Shown here piece after piece: positions 52,901-61,315 of a stretch of DNA of 61,315 nucleotides. The notes under the pieces are model-generated. The model was not told the DNA's origin, made no database searches, and saw nothing but the letters and a program-made list of their open reading frames with translations. Every line of letters starts with the position of its first letter. The first letter of the stretch is position 1. The position numbers were made by a program, and so were the translations under genes. This stretch comes from Legionellales bacterium (GTDB taxonomy: Bacteria; Pseudomonadota; Gammaproteobacteria; Legionellales; Legionellaceae). Location: positions 1-61,315 of the forward strand of contig JAGVKL010000064.1 of the NCBI GenBank assembly GCA_020050595.1, read 5' to 3'.

Positions 52901-53878
52901 TCAAATCTTTTCTTTTAATTCCTTTTTCGTTTTTTCATCCACGAATGCACAATCGATAGCCATTGCGGTGATCCTATTCATGGTTTCGTCGGAATAATGG
53001 TAGGCCTTTTGCGTTAAAGCATATTCTTTGGCCAAGGTTGTATTCATAAACGGCGGATCGTCAGAATTTAGACTTACCTTAATTCCTGCCTCTAGTAGTT
53101 TAGGAAAAGGATGGGAATTAAAATCGCTAAATAAGCCTAGTTTGATGTTGCTCGAGGGGCATATTTCCAATGCAATATTTTTTTCCTTAACGATCGCAAT
53201 CGTTTCGGGAGAATGAATGATTTGCACGCCATGACCAATACGCTGGATAGGTAGGTTTTCGATGGCTTCAAGCATGCCACTTGCAGGGGCAAACTCTCCT
53301 GCATGTACCGTGCAAAATAACCCCGCTTCGTTGGCAGCAATTTGGTAAGCTTCTTTAAATAACTTTGGTGGATAATTAATTTCATCGCCACCCAAACCAA
53401 AGCCGGTGGCACAAGGGACCGATGCTTTAGCGGCTTCTTTTGCAACACGAACAGCGGCATCTTGGCCAAAGTGACGGACCGCTGTAATAATAATGCGCCC
53501 GACGATATCAAATTGCGTTTTGGCATCATCAATTGCTTGTTGGATAGCGTGCAGGTGCTCAATAGAGGGGATACCGCTTGCCTGCTCTGCATGATCAGGA
53601 GAATACATCATTTCAACATACAAGGTATTTTCCAGTGCATTGGAGCGAAGATAATCAAACGTAATATCGTAATAATCTTGTGGTGTTTTAATCAAAGCAG
53701 CTAAAGTGTCATAAACGTGCAGGAAATGTAAAAAATCACGCGACATATAGCTTTCGCCATCAGGGGCAATGAGGTCGCTTGGCATGGGTAATTTATTTCG
53801 TTTTGCCAATTTATGCGCTAAAGAGGGGCTAATAGTACCTTCTAAATGTACGTGCAATTCTGCTTTTTTAATGGCCAT
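52901..53878 (-). CDS. add: Adenosine deaminase
   Basis: Deaminates adenosine to inosine for purine salvage. The 325-aa TIM-barrel protein has the zinc His pair in KAELHVHLEGTI, FCTVHAGEFAP, RIGHGVQII, EICPSSNIK and the metal Asp in SLNSDDPPFMN. All catalytic residues are present. Adenine deaminases of the same fold cannot be fully excluded by eye. Confidence 0.9.
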   Translation of the reverse strand: MAIKKAELHVHLEGTISPSLAHKLAKRNKLPMPSDLIAPDGESYMSRDFLHFLHVYDTLAALIKTPQDYYDITFDYLRSNALENTLYVEMMYSPDHAEQASGIPSIEHLHAIQQAIDDAKTQFDIVGRIIITAVRHFGQDAAVRVAKEAAKASVPCATGFGLGGDEINYPPKLFKEAYQIAANEAGLFCTVHAGEFAPASGMLEAIENLPIQRIGHGVQIIHSPETIAIVKEKNIALEICPSSNIKLGLFSDFNSHPFPKLLEAGIKVSLNSDDPPFMNTTLAKEYALTQKAYHYSDETMNRITAMAIDCAFVDEKTKKELKEKI

Positions 53879-53951
53879 TTTCTCTACTCTTGATTAGGTT
53901 GGTGGTAACTTTAATCAAAAGACGATAAAATTGCCAGCATTAAGATAAACC

Positions 53952-54079
53952 TAGGGTTTGTTGACATTTCGTCTCCGATCCTACGCCCCGTGGTTCGTCC
54001 ACGGGGTCCATGGATTCCGCGAACAAGTCGCGGAACGTAGGCTAGCAATGGGTTGTAGAGCAATTATCAACAGATCCTA
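53952..54079. mobile_element. MITE-like palindromic element, long form (copy B)
   Basis: Starts TAGGGTTTGTTGACATTT, ends AATTATCAACAGATCCTA; the interior has ACGCCCCGTGG/CCACGGGGTC and TCCGCGAACAAGTCGCGGA hairpins and the CCTACG/CGTAGG outer pair. Nearly identical to 58823-58951. It lies between add and the small gene at 54100. Confidence 0.88.
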
Positions 54080-54099
54080 ATAAATGATCCGGGAAGAGT

Positions 54100-54288
54100 A
54101 TGAACAGTAAGCATGATATCGATAAAGCGTATGTGAGCCCTTTTGATAAATTTTTATTTGGATTTGATGCCACTCATGAAAAATCGCTGTCTCAATTAAA
54201 AGAAATTAAAAAGCATAAGCGTATTGCGATGCTTCGTGATAACCCTGACATGGTGAGTGGTCAGGAAGTGATTTGGCAGGATTTTTAG
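54100..54288 (+). CDS. Small conserved protein of unknown function (62 aa)
   Basis: The sequence DKAYVSPFDKFLFGFDATHE, KSLSQLKEIKKHKRI is reminiscent of a short protein family found in Legionellales (CBU_0585-like, from memory). It has no signal peptide and no membrane helix. A strong GGGAAGAG ribosome site sits before the ATG, so it is probably translated. Function unknown. Confidence 0.75.
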   Translation: MNSKHDIDKAYVSPFDKFLFGFDATHEKSLSQLKEIKKHKRIAMLRDNPDMVSGQEVIWQDF

Positions 54289-54294
54289 GGGATT

Positions 54295-54331
54295 CCCCCC
54301 ACCCCTAGCCCTCTCGCCGTGGGGAGAGGGG
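54295..54331. repeat. Interspersed GC-rich repeat (second copy)
   Basis: CCCCCCACCCCTAGCCCTCT followed by CGCCGTGGGGAGAGGGG; same family as 21282-21317. It lies between convergent genes. Confidence 0.6.
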
Positions 54332-54384
54332 AAGATCTTTATAGTGCGTCGCACTCCGCACAAATAGGACTAAAAGTCATGGGG

Positions 54385-55638
54385 TTACCCTAGCAGCACA
54401 TGTAGCAGCTTATACGATAAGATACTTAGGATAGAAGCGGCGGGCAGCGTTAAGATCCAAGACATGAAGATATTACGGATCACAATAAGATTTAAAGCGC
54501 CGATACCCCGAGCAAGGCCTACACCTAATACCGCACCAACCAATGTTTGCGTGGCCGATACCGGGATGCCTATGCTGGTTGCAACGACTACGGATGTTGC
54601 TGCAGCTAGTGTGGCAGCGAAAGCGCGACTGGGGGTAAGTGCTGTAATAGAGCTTCCCACGGTTTCAATCACTTTTCTTCCATACATCAATAGACCACTG
54701 ACCACGCCAACACAGCCTAATAAAATAATCCATGCAGGGTAGTCTAGTGCACCAAAAGCATGATGAGAGTTGATAGCCAAGCTGTAAACGATACTTAAAG
54801 GCCCCACGGCTAAAGCGACATCGTTAGAGCCATGGGCAAATACCATGGCGCAAGCAGTCATTGCCATCAATACAGCAAAATATTTCTCTACTTGTAAAAA
54901 GCGCTCACGCCGGTGCATGTTGGGGCGCTCAGGAATACGGCGGATGGCTAGCATGCCGATAAGCGTGATGGTCAAACTCGTAGCTAACGTCACGACTAAG
55001 TTTTGTTTGGGATTTAAGTGGATACCAAAATGATGTAAACCTTTAAACACCGTAATAAAGGAAAGGATGGACCCCACTAGGAAAAGATAAATGGGAATAT
55101 ATAATTTTGCTTTTTCCAACGGATCACTTTTCACAAAAATTAATTGCTGAATGCTAATAAACAAAGAAAACGCAGTAATGCCTGCGATTAAAGGTGAGGT
55201 AACCCAGCCGATAGCAATATGAGAAACTTGATTCCAATGGATAGCATCGCTACCTAAAACGATACTGCCAAAGCCTACCATCGAGCCTACCAGCGCATTG
55301 GTAATTGAAACGGGGACGCCTAAATAGCTTGCTAAATTCATCCAGATAGTGCAAGCCACAAGTATACCCAGCATGCCTTCGATAAGGACGAGGGGTTGGG
55401 CTAATAATTCGCTGGTGTTGATGATACCATCCCGCATTGTTTCGGTAACACCGGTTCCCCCAAGAAATGCCCCTGCAAATTCAAAGATTACGGCAATGAG
55501 CATCGCTTGGCGAACAGAAACAGCCTTAGAACCCATCGTCGTGCTCATGACATTGGCTAAATCATTAGCGCCGACCCCCCACGTCATGAGAAAACAGAAA
55601 ATTAACGCAAAAATGATATATAAATTAGATGAATCCAT
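54385..55638 (-). CDS. Inorganic phosphate transporter, Pit family
   Basis: A 417-aa inner-membrane transporter with about ten helices and the Pit duplicated motif GANDLANVMSTTMGSKAVS near the N-terminus and GSNDVALAVGPL in the middle. It takes up metal-phosphate by proton symport. It follows a DUF47 gene with a nine-base gap, the common Pit-accessory pairing. Confidence 0.95.
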   Translation of the reverse strand: MDSSNLYIIFALIFCFLMTWGVGANDLANVMSTTMGSKAVSVRQAMLIAVIFEFAGAFLGGTGVTETMRDGIINTSELLAQPLVLIEGMLGILVACTIWMNLASYLGVPVSITNALVGSMVGFGSIVLGSDAIHWNQVSHIAIGWVTSPLIAGITAFSLFISIQQLIFVKSDPLEKAKLYIPIYLFLVGSILSFITVFKGLHHFGIHLNPKQNLVVTLATSLTITLIGMLAIRRIPERPNMHRRERFLQVEKYFAVLMAMTACAMVFAHGSNDVALAVGPLSIVYSLAINSHHAFGALDYPAWIILLGCVGVVSGLLMYGRKVIETVGSSITALTPSRAFAATLAAATSVVVATSIGIPVSATQTLVGAVLGVGLARGIGALNLIVIRNIFMSWILTLPAASILSILSYKLLHVLLG

Positions 55639-55647
55639 AGAGATATA

Positions 55648-56325
55648 TTACCGGGCAATGAGAATTTGAAGTCGACCACCTACAGTTTGAGCGTGGTCAG
55701 CCAAGTCGCCAATCCATTGAACCAGTTTGTAGAGAAAGATAACTTCGATCGTTGGCAAATCCTTTTCCAACTCAAAAATACGGTGCCTTATTTCAGCTAA
55801 TTTTTCATCGGTGTCTTGCTCAATCTCATCCAAAGTGACAATCATGGCTTCAACAATTTTCACTTCACTACCGCGAAAACCGCTTTCAAGGAGCTCGTCT
55901 AACTCGTTAATTGCTTTGCATGCTTGCTTTGCAGCATCAAGACAACGGTGTAAAAACGGCATAAAAAGAGGACACAAAGACTTAGGAATCGTCATTTCAC
56001 GGCTCATAATAAGACCGACAATATCCTCTGCTTTATTTGCAATACGATCTTGAGCACTTAATAATTCAAGCAGATCTGTGCGAGCTACAGGAAGGAAAAG
56101 ACCGGTAGGCAAATGTAGGCGCAAATCGCGTTTAATGAGATCCGCTTCTTTTTCCGTTTCAATGATTTTATCTTTAATGTCATGGGCGGTTTTCCAATCT
56201 TTAGCAATGACCGCCTCAAAAAATGGGTAAAGCTGTTTAGCACACAAGTAGGTTTTATACATGTGTTGCTCAATGGGCTTGATCGGAGATGGCCCAAACA
56301 TATTAAATATGTTACCCATATTCAT
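55648..56325 (-). CDS. DUF47 / PhoU-like phosphate transport accessory protein
   Basis: A 225-aa all-helical protein: FNMFGPSPIKPIEQHM, KTAHDIKDKIIETEKEADLI, DLLELLSAQDRIANKAEDI. This is the TIGR00153/DUF47 family that lies with pit genes and probably controls the transporter. Starts at ATG 56325 and precedes pit. Confidence 0.92.
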   Translation of the reverse strand: MNMGNIFNMFGPSPIKPIEQHMYKTYLCAKQLYPFFEAVIAKDWKTAHDIKDKIIETEKEADLIKRDLRLHLPTGLFLPVARTDLLELLSAQDRIANKAEDIVGLIMSREMTIPKSLCPLFMPFLHRCLDAAKQACKAINELDELLESGFRGSEVKIVEAMIVTLDEIEQDTDEKLAEIRHRIFELEKDLPTIEVIFLYKLVQWIGDLADHAQTVGGRLQILIAR

Positions 56326-56519
56326 TGCTCATCCTAAGAATGTCATTGATTCATGACTAAAAGTAAAGCAATTATACCCAATATTTCATCAGAACTAAAC
56401 CATTGTGTAGACTTGCCCCAGGGCGACTGTGTAAAAATTTATCCACGCCAGAACGCTTCTTTGCAAAGACGCTTTTAAAAATTGTACTGTACAGGCATAC
56501 TTGCTTTTTTTCGTTGTAA

Positions 56520-57809
<1,290 letters not shown>

Positions 57810-57822
57810 GCAACGCCTTTTG

Positions 57823-57862
57823 CCCAAGATACTTCAAAAATAGCATTTTGAAGTATCTTGGG
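57823..57862. repeat. Hairpin repeat between convergent genes (copy 2)
   Basis: Arms CCCAAGATACTTCAAAA (57823-57839) and TTTTGAAGTATCTTGGG (57846-57862) are perfectly complementary, with a six-base loop. Closely related to 10758-10804. It could end transcription of eno and of the facing hydrolase gene, although no T-run follows. Confidence 0.85.
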
Positions 57863-57896
57863 TATATCCCTAGTATCGACAGAACAGTTAGGGAAA

Positions 57897-58613
57897 TTAA
57901 GCAAAAATCTCTTTCAAAAATAAAACGGTGCTTTCCCAAGAGCGTTTATCCGCTTTGGCGTTGTAATGCAAACCTAAGGTATCATCATTAGCCTCGGGAT
58001 TGGTAAACGAATGTTGAGTAAGGCCATACATATGAATTTGCCAGTCGACTTTCTTCATAGTCATTTCATGGGCAAATTGATTGACAGCAGCAGGCTTTAC
58101 CATAGGATCATCATAGCCGTGCAATACTAAAACTTTAGCGCGTATTTTTTCACAAACGGTTTGCTCAGGTGCAGCAAGTAAGCCATGAAAGCTTACAACA
58201 CCTTTTAAATCAGCACCGCTTCGGGCTAGGTCTAAAACACAAAGTCCCCCAAAGCAATACCCCATCGCGGCCATTTTATGGCTATTAACCTCAGGTAATC
58301 CCTTAGCGGTTTGATAAGCAGCAAGCATACGGGCCACTACTGTTTTGCGATCACTCATGATAGGCGTCAATAAAGCCCTCCTTTCTTCGGTGGTAAACCC
58401 AAGTTTGGCATCGCCGTACATGTCTAGAGCAAAACCTACATATCCCATTTGGGCGAGCTCTTTAGCTTTATTACAAAAAGCTTCCCCTCGACCACTCCAA
58501 TCATGAGCGATGAGTACACAAGGTTTGGGCTTGGCAGAGGCATCATCATAAGCAACAAACCCTCGAAAAAGCGTGTTGTCACTTTTATATTCAATTTCTT
58601 TTGTCTGTAACAT
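57897..58613 (-). CDS. Dienelactone hydrolase family protein
   Basis: A 238-aa alpha/beta hydrolase with the nucleophile Cys in MGYCFGGLCVLDLARSG, an Asp region VLHGYDDPMVKP and the His in GLTQHSFTNPEAND. A Cys nucleophile and this spacing are typical for dienelactone hydrolases; the physiological substrate is unknown. No signal peptide. Confidence 0.92.
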   Translation of the reverse strand: MLQTKEIEYKSDNTLFRGFVAYDDASAKPKPCVLIAHDWSGRGEAFCNKAKELAQMGYVGFALDMYGDAKLGFTTEERRALLTPIMSDRKTVVARMLAAYQTAKGLPEVNSHKMAAMGYCFGGLCVLDLARSGADLKGVVSFHGLLAAPEQTVCEKIRAKVLVLHGYDDPMVKPAAVNQFAHEMTMKKVDWQIHMYGLTQHSFTNPEANDDTLGLHYNAKADKRSWESTVLFLKEIFA

Positions 58614-58822
58614 AATAAATACTTCGGCTAAGTTATTTGCTTTGAACTCTAGCGAAAAAAAGGTAGAGGCACAAGTAAATTTTTAACCTAGGGACGTTGC
58701 CTAAATTCGACTGTTAAGGAAGGATCGTTAACAATGTGACAAAAGAGCGACAGGTCGATGGGTGTATCGGGTGATAGGGTTTTTGCAAATGTATCGGGCA
58801 TGTTAGAATCAACGCTAGTTTA
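58614..58822. other. Intergenic region without recognised gene
   Basis: Part of a 513-bp gap. It contains AACCTAGGGACGTTGCCTAA, ATTCGACTGTTAAGG and a purine-rich segment but no clear ORF, promoter or hairpin. The rest of the gap holds copy C of the palindromic element and a palindrome at 58963. Confidence 0.4.
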
Positions 58823-58951
58823 TAGGGGATGTTGACATTTCACCTCCGATCCTACGCCCCGTGGCTTGTCCACGGGGGTCCATGGATTGTGCGAATAAGT
58901 CGCGGAACGTAGGCTAGCAATGGGTTGTAGAGCGATTGTCAACAGACCCTA
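58823..58951. mobile_element. MITE-like palindromic element, long form (copy C)
   Basis: Starts TAGGGGATGTTGACATTT, ends ATTGTCAACAGACCCTA. The interior follows copy B almost base for base (CGAATAAGTCGCGGAACGTA, GGCTAGCAATGGGTTGTAGA). It is immediately upstream of the promoter region of the ATP-grasp gene. Confidence 0.88.
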
Positions 58952-58962
58952 GATATAACTGT

Positions 58963-58980
58963 AATATATTCGAATATATT
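58963..58980. promoter_or_regulatory. 18-bp perfect palindrome upstream of the ATP-grasp gene
   Basis: AATATATTCGAATATATT is self-complementary and is followed by a further ATTCGAT, giving two ATATTCGA direct repeats. The size and position (147 bp before 59127) suit a dimeric regulator site. Confidence 0.5.
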
Positions 58981-59126
58981 CGATGATTTTTGTCAGATAT
59001 TTTGCCTTATTGATTTAAAACAGACCTTTTTGTGGGCGTTTTTCTGCGGCAAGATCATCCAAGATGCACCTAATACGGTTTTTCAGTGAACGTGGTGAAT
59101 AGCTACGCTGTGAAAATGATTAATAG

Positions 59127-60224
59127 ATGGATAAGAAACCAATGGATTTTGTTATGAATAAAAATGCAGAGCGTTATTATCGCAGTGCATGCCGCCTAAG
59201 ATTACCCGTTACGCCACTTCCTGAGATCGATGGGTTTGATATTCTGCTTGGGAGGCGGCGCTATTTTTGCCGCGGTTTTGTGAATACATTCAATGATCAT
59301 TGTAGTGTTACTATTGCGCGTAATAAATATTGTACAAATAAATTACTTGAAAAAGGCGGTATCCCTGTGCCTAAGGCGGTTGCTGTTTGTTTGGAGCAAT
59401 TTGAAAATATTGAGGAACATATAAGGGATTTGCGCTTTCCTCTAGTGATTAAGCCAACCAAAGATAGTCAAATGGGGCAGGATGTTTTATGTAATATAAA
59501 GACTCTAACCGAGCTAAAAACACATATTCGTCCTTTACTAGAGCGATACGAACATGTGTCCATTGAAGAATTTTACGGTAATTTAAATTCTTATCGCGTT
59601 TTTGTTTTTAAGAAAAAAGTATTGGGTATTGTTTTACGGTCTCCTGCACAGATTGTGGGGGATGGGCAGCATACGATTGAAGAATTAATAGAAATAACCA
59701 ATCTCAAACGGCAGCAAACCAGTGAGATGCTTGCTCCTATTGAGATTGGTGATGAATTGCATATTCGGCTCAATGAGCTCGGTAAACGCTTAAGCGATAT
59801 ACCTTATGAAAATGAAAAGATCATACTGCGTTACGTTAGTAATGCTTCGCGCGGCGGTACTTTTAAGCCCTTAGGACGAAAAATTTGTAAGGAAAATAGG
59901 CAATTGCTGGCGCGGGCAGCCCATCTTCTCCACCTTAATCTGGTAGGCTTTGATATTCAATGTCAGGATATCAATAGCCCGATCGAAACTTCAGGGGGGG
60001 TTATTATCGAAGCTAATGCAAACCCTAGTGTTAGAATCCATGAGGAGTCGCTTGTGGAAGATGGTGTTCCACATAATGTAACGGAGGCGGTTTTGCGTTC
60101 TTTGATTTACCGACACCCATTATCTTATCTTTACGCACGCTATAGAAATAATGAGGGGAGGGTTTACCGTCGATGTGCTATCGCTCTCTTGTTATTTGGT
60201 GTAGCGTATAAAATTTTAAATTGA
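59127..60224 (+). CDS. ATP-grasp ligase, cyanophycin-synthetase-like
   Basis: A 365-aa protein with an ATP-grasp fold close to the ATP-grasp part of cyanophycin synthetase. Seen: FPLVIKPTKDSQMGQDV (104-120), NSYRVFVFKKKVLGIVLR, PAQIVGDGQHTIEELIE (173-189), NASRGGTF, GFDIQCQD and the Mg-binding EANANPSVR (285-293). The C-terminal Mur-ligase domain of true CphA is absent; instead the protein ends in a basic hydrophobic helix (about 350-362). Such enzymes join a carboxylate to an amine or thiol through an acyl phosphate. The start among 59127, 59142 and 59154 is uncertain. It is followed 13 bp later by a DRE-TIM enzyme. Confidence 0.85.
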   Translation: MDKKPMDFVMNKNAERYYRSACRLRLPVTPLPEIDGFDILLGRRRYFCRGFVNTFNDHCSVTIARNKYCTNKLLEKGGIPVPKAVAVCLEQFENIEEHIRDLRFPLVIKPTKDSQMGQDVLCNIKTLTELKTHIRPLLERYEHVSIEEFYGNLNSYRVFVFKKKVLGIVLRSPAQIVGDGQHTIEELIEITNLKRQQTSEMLAPIEIGDELHIRLNELGKRLSDIPYENEKIILRYVSNASRGGTFKPLGRKICKENRQLLARAAHLLHLNLVGFDIQCQDINSPIETSGGVIIEANANPSVRIHEESLVEDGVPHNVTEAVLRSLIYRHPLSYLYARYRNNEGRVYRRCAIALLLFGVAYKILN

Positions 60225-60237
60225 ATCGTTCTCAATA

Positions 60238-61152
60238 ATGCAAACTATTAAAACCCTTGATGTCACCTTACGTGACGGTGGTAATCGCATAAATTTTCAT
60301 TTTACCGATGAGGACTTATATCAAATTATTACGCCGCTTAATCAATCGGGTATTGAATATATTGAAATTGGCTATAGAAACGGGGCTATCCGCCCCTCGC
60401 CTAATCTAGGGCGAGCAGGTATGTGTGATAAAGATTATTTGCTTCAATGCCGTAGGATGATTCATCATGCCAAAGTAGCAGTGATGGCCCACCCTAAGAA
60501 CATTAATATCGCTGATTTGCGCGAGTTAAAAGCGTGTGGCGTTAATCTTATCAGGTTTTGTGTGGTGCGGGGTGGTGCTTTTGATGTGTGTCCTCTTATT
60601 GCCATGGCTAACGACGAGGGGTTTGAAGTCTCGGTGAATTTTATTCATGTTTCGCAGTACCAGGATGATGAATTAGACAGGGCTTTAGCGCAAGTCATTA
60701 AGTATGCTCCGGATATGATTTATTTTGCCGATTCTAATGGTAACCTTTTGCCAGATGAAGTGACGAATCTTTATGAACGGTATACCAAATTATACGAGCA
60801 GCCTTTGGGCTTCCATGCTCACGATAATTTAGGTTTGGCCCAAATGAATACGCTAAACGCTATTGGCGCAGGGGCAAGTTATGTTGATTTTTCGCTTTCT
60901 GGCATGGGGAAGGGTATTGGGAATTTACGTACGGAGTATTTTTTAGCGTACCTAGCAGCCATCGGTGTTGAAAAGTACAACTTGGAAGTACTGTTACCAG
61001 CGACTAATTATGTACGACGCGAATTTGAAACAATAAGCATGGCCATAGAAATGGATGAGTTTACCCGCGGCATTTTTGATCTCTCGACCGCGCAGATACA
61101 GGCATTAAACAAGGTGCAGTCGGTTGACAATTCGCATCCAACCGTGTTCTGA
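60238..61152 (+). CDS. DRE-TIM (HMGL-like) aldolase/lyase family protein
   Basis: A 304-aa TIM-barrel protein. Metal-site and active-site motifs are DVTLRDGGNR (8-17), ADSNGNLLPDEV (164-175), GFHAHDNLGLAQMNTLNAIGA (from 191) and SGMGKGIGNLRTE (221-233). The TLRDGG start and HAHDN place it near 4-hydroxy-2-oxovalerate aldolases and the wider HMG-CoA lyase/isopropylmalate synthase superfamily. No DmpF-type dehydrogenase partner is present. It is probably in an operon with the ATP-grasp gene; whether more genes follow beyond the window cannot be seen. Confidence 0.85.
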   Translation: MQTIKTLDVTLRDGGNRINFHFTDEDLYQIITPLNQSGIEYIEIGYRNGAIRPSPNLGRAGMCDKDYLLQCRRMIHHAKVAVMAHPKNINIADLRELKACGVNLIRFCVVRGGAFDVCPLIAMANDEGFEVSVNFIHVSQYQDDELDRALAQVIKYAPDMIYFADSNGNLLPDEVTNLYERYTKLYEQPLGFHAHDNLGLAQMNTLNAIGAGASYVDFSLSGMGKGIGNLRTEYFLAYLAAIGVEKYNLEVLLPATNYVRREFETISMAIEMDEFTRGIFDLSTAQIQALNKVQSVDNSHPTVF

Positions 61153-61220
61153 TTCTTAGTCACCGTTGTGGGCGTGCGGCGCTCTCAAGGCAATCGTACG
61201 ATCTGAAAAAATTAGACAAC

Positions 61221-61249
61221 AAGCCGTCTTTGCGAGCGAAGCGAAGCAA
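61221..61249. repeat. Interspersed repeat, TTGCGAGC...GAAGCAATT family
   Basis: CCGTCTTTGCGAGCGAAGCG followed by AAGCAATTG; same family as 15796-15882. The last part of the window shows no further gene. Confidence 0.55.
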
Positions 61250-61315
61250 TTGTAAGTTAAGAAAGTGATAATCTCTCTTTACTGAGTGAAGGATACTAGG
61301 TACCTTTCACTCAGA

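Overview
This window is the chromosome of a gammaproteobacterium of the order Legionellales, of a Coxiella- or Legionella-like kind. The main evidence is a complete Dot/Icm type IVB secretion block at 33.0-41.2 kb (icmX-icmW / icmV-dotA, then dotD-dotC-dotB) set among gammaproteobacterial core operons. No rRNA operon, transposase, prophage or CRISPR array was seen. Base composition looks like low-to-mid 40s % GC by eye. Intergenic DNA is unusually rich in small palindromic repeats, which fits a lineage with a long intracellular history.

Layout. 0-2 kb: a 31-bp inverted repeat and an unknown 594-aa acidic, helical protein. 2.4-5 kb: rpsO-pnp. 5.1-11.8 kb: accessory and housekeeping mix (unknown 311-aa protein, folE, HIT protein, a Phd/PIN toxin-antitoxin pair, a secreted lipase-like hydrolase, ppa, HdeD-like and TRIC-like membrane proteins, an XRE regulator with an unknown partner). 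11.9-20.1 kb: a possible small RNA, tRNA-Val(GAC), then thrS-infC-rpmI-rplT-pheS-pheT-ihfA and a [2Fe-2S] ferredoxin-like gene. 20.4-25.2 kb: rplM-rpsI-petABC-sspAB (ribosome, cytochrome bc1, stringent starvation/ClpXP adaptor). 25.4-32.7 kb: nnr-tsaE-amidase-mutL-miaA with overlapping stop/start codons, then a zinc-finger protein and a family 9 glycosyltransferase. The usual hfq-hflX tail is absent after miaA.

33-41 kb: the Dot/Icm block, which builds the effector-export machine. 41.2-50.1 kb: rsmD, two M16 peptidases, ftsY-ftsE-ftsX, an unknown 460-aa gene and rpoH. 50.1-52.1 kb: an accessory block (acetolactate decarboxylase, HigBA-like module, truncated DUF6398-like gene) bracketed by 49-bp inverted repeats. 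52.2-58.6 kb: MazEF, adenosine deaminase, a small conserved protein, a Pit/DUF47 phosphate pair, enolase and a dienelactone hydrolase. 59.1-61.2 kb: a cyanophycin-synthetase-like ATP-grasp ligase followed 13 bp later by a DRE-TIM aldolase-like enzyme, an unrecognised biosynthetic pair.

The most unusual signals are: (1) a family of palindromic elements with terminal inverted repeats, one relative of which sits in frame inside mutL and is translated; (2) repeats that supply or overlap the stop codons of dotA, dotB and miaA; (3) the inverted-repeat-bounded budA/HigBA block; (4) the ATP-grasp/DRE-TIM pair; and (5) a strong promoter followed by a possible sRNA upstream of tRNA-Val. All family assignments come from reading motifs by eye; no database search was run.
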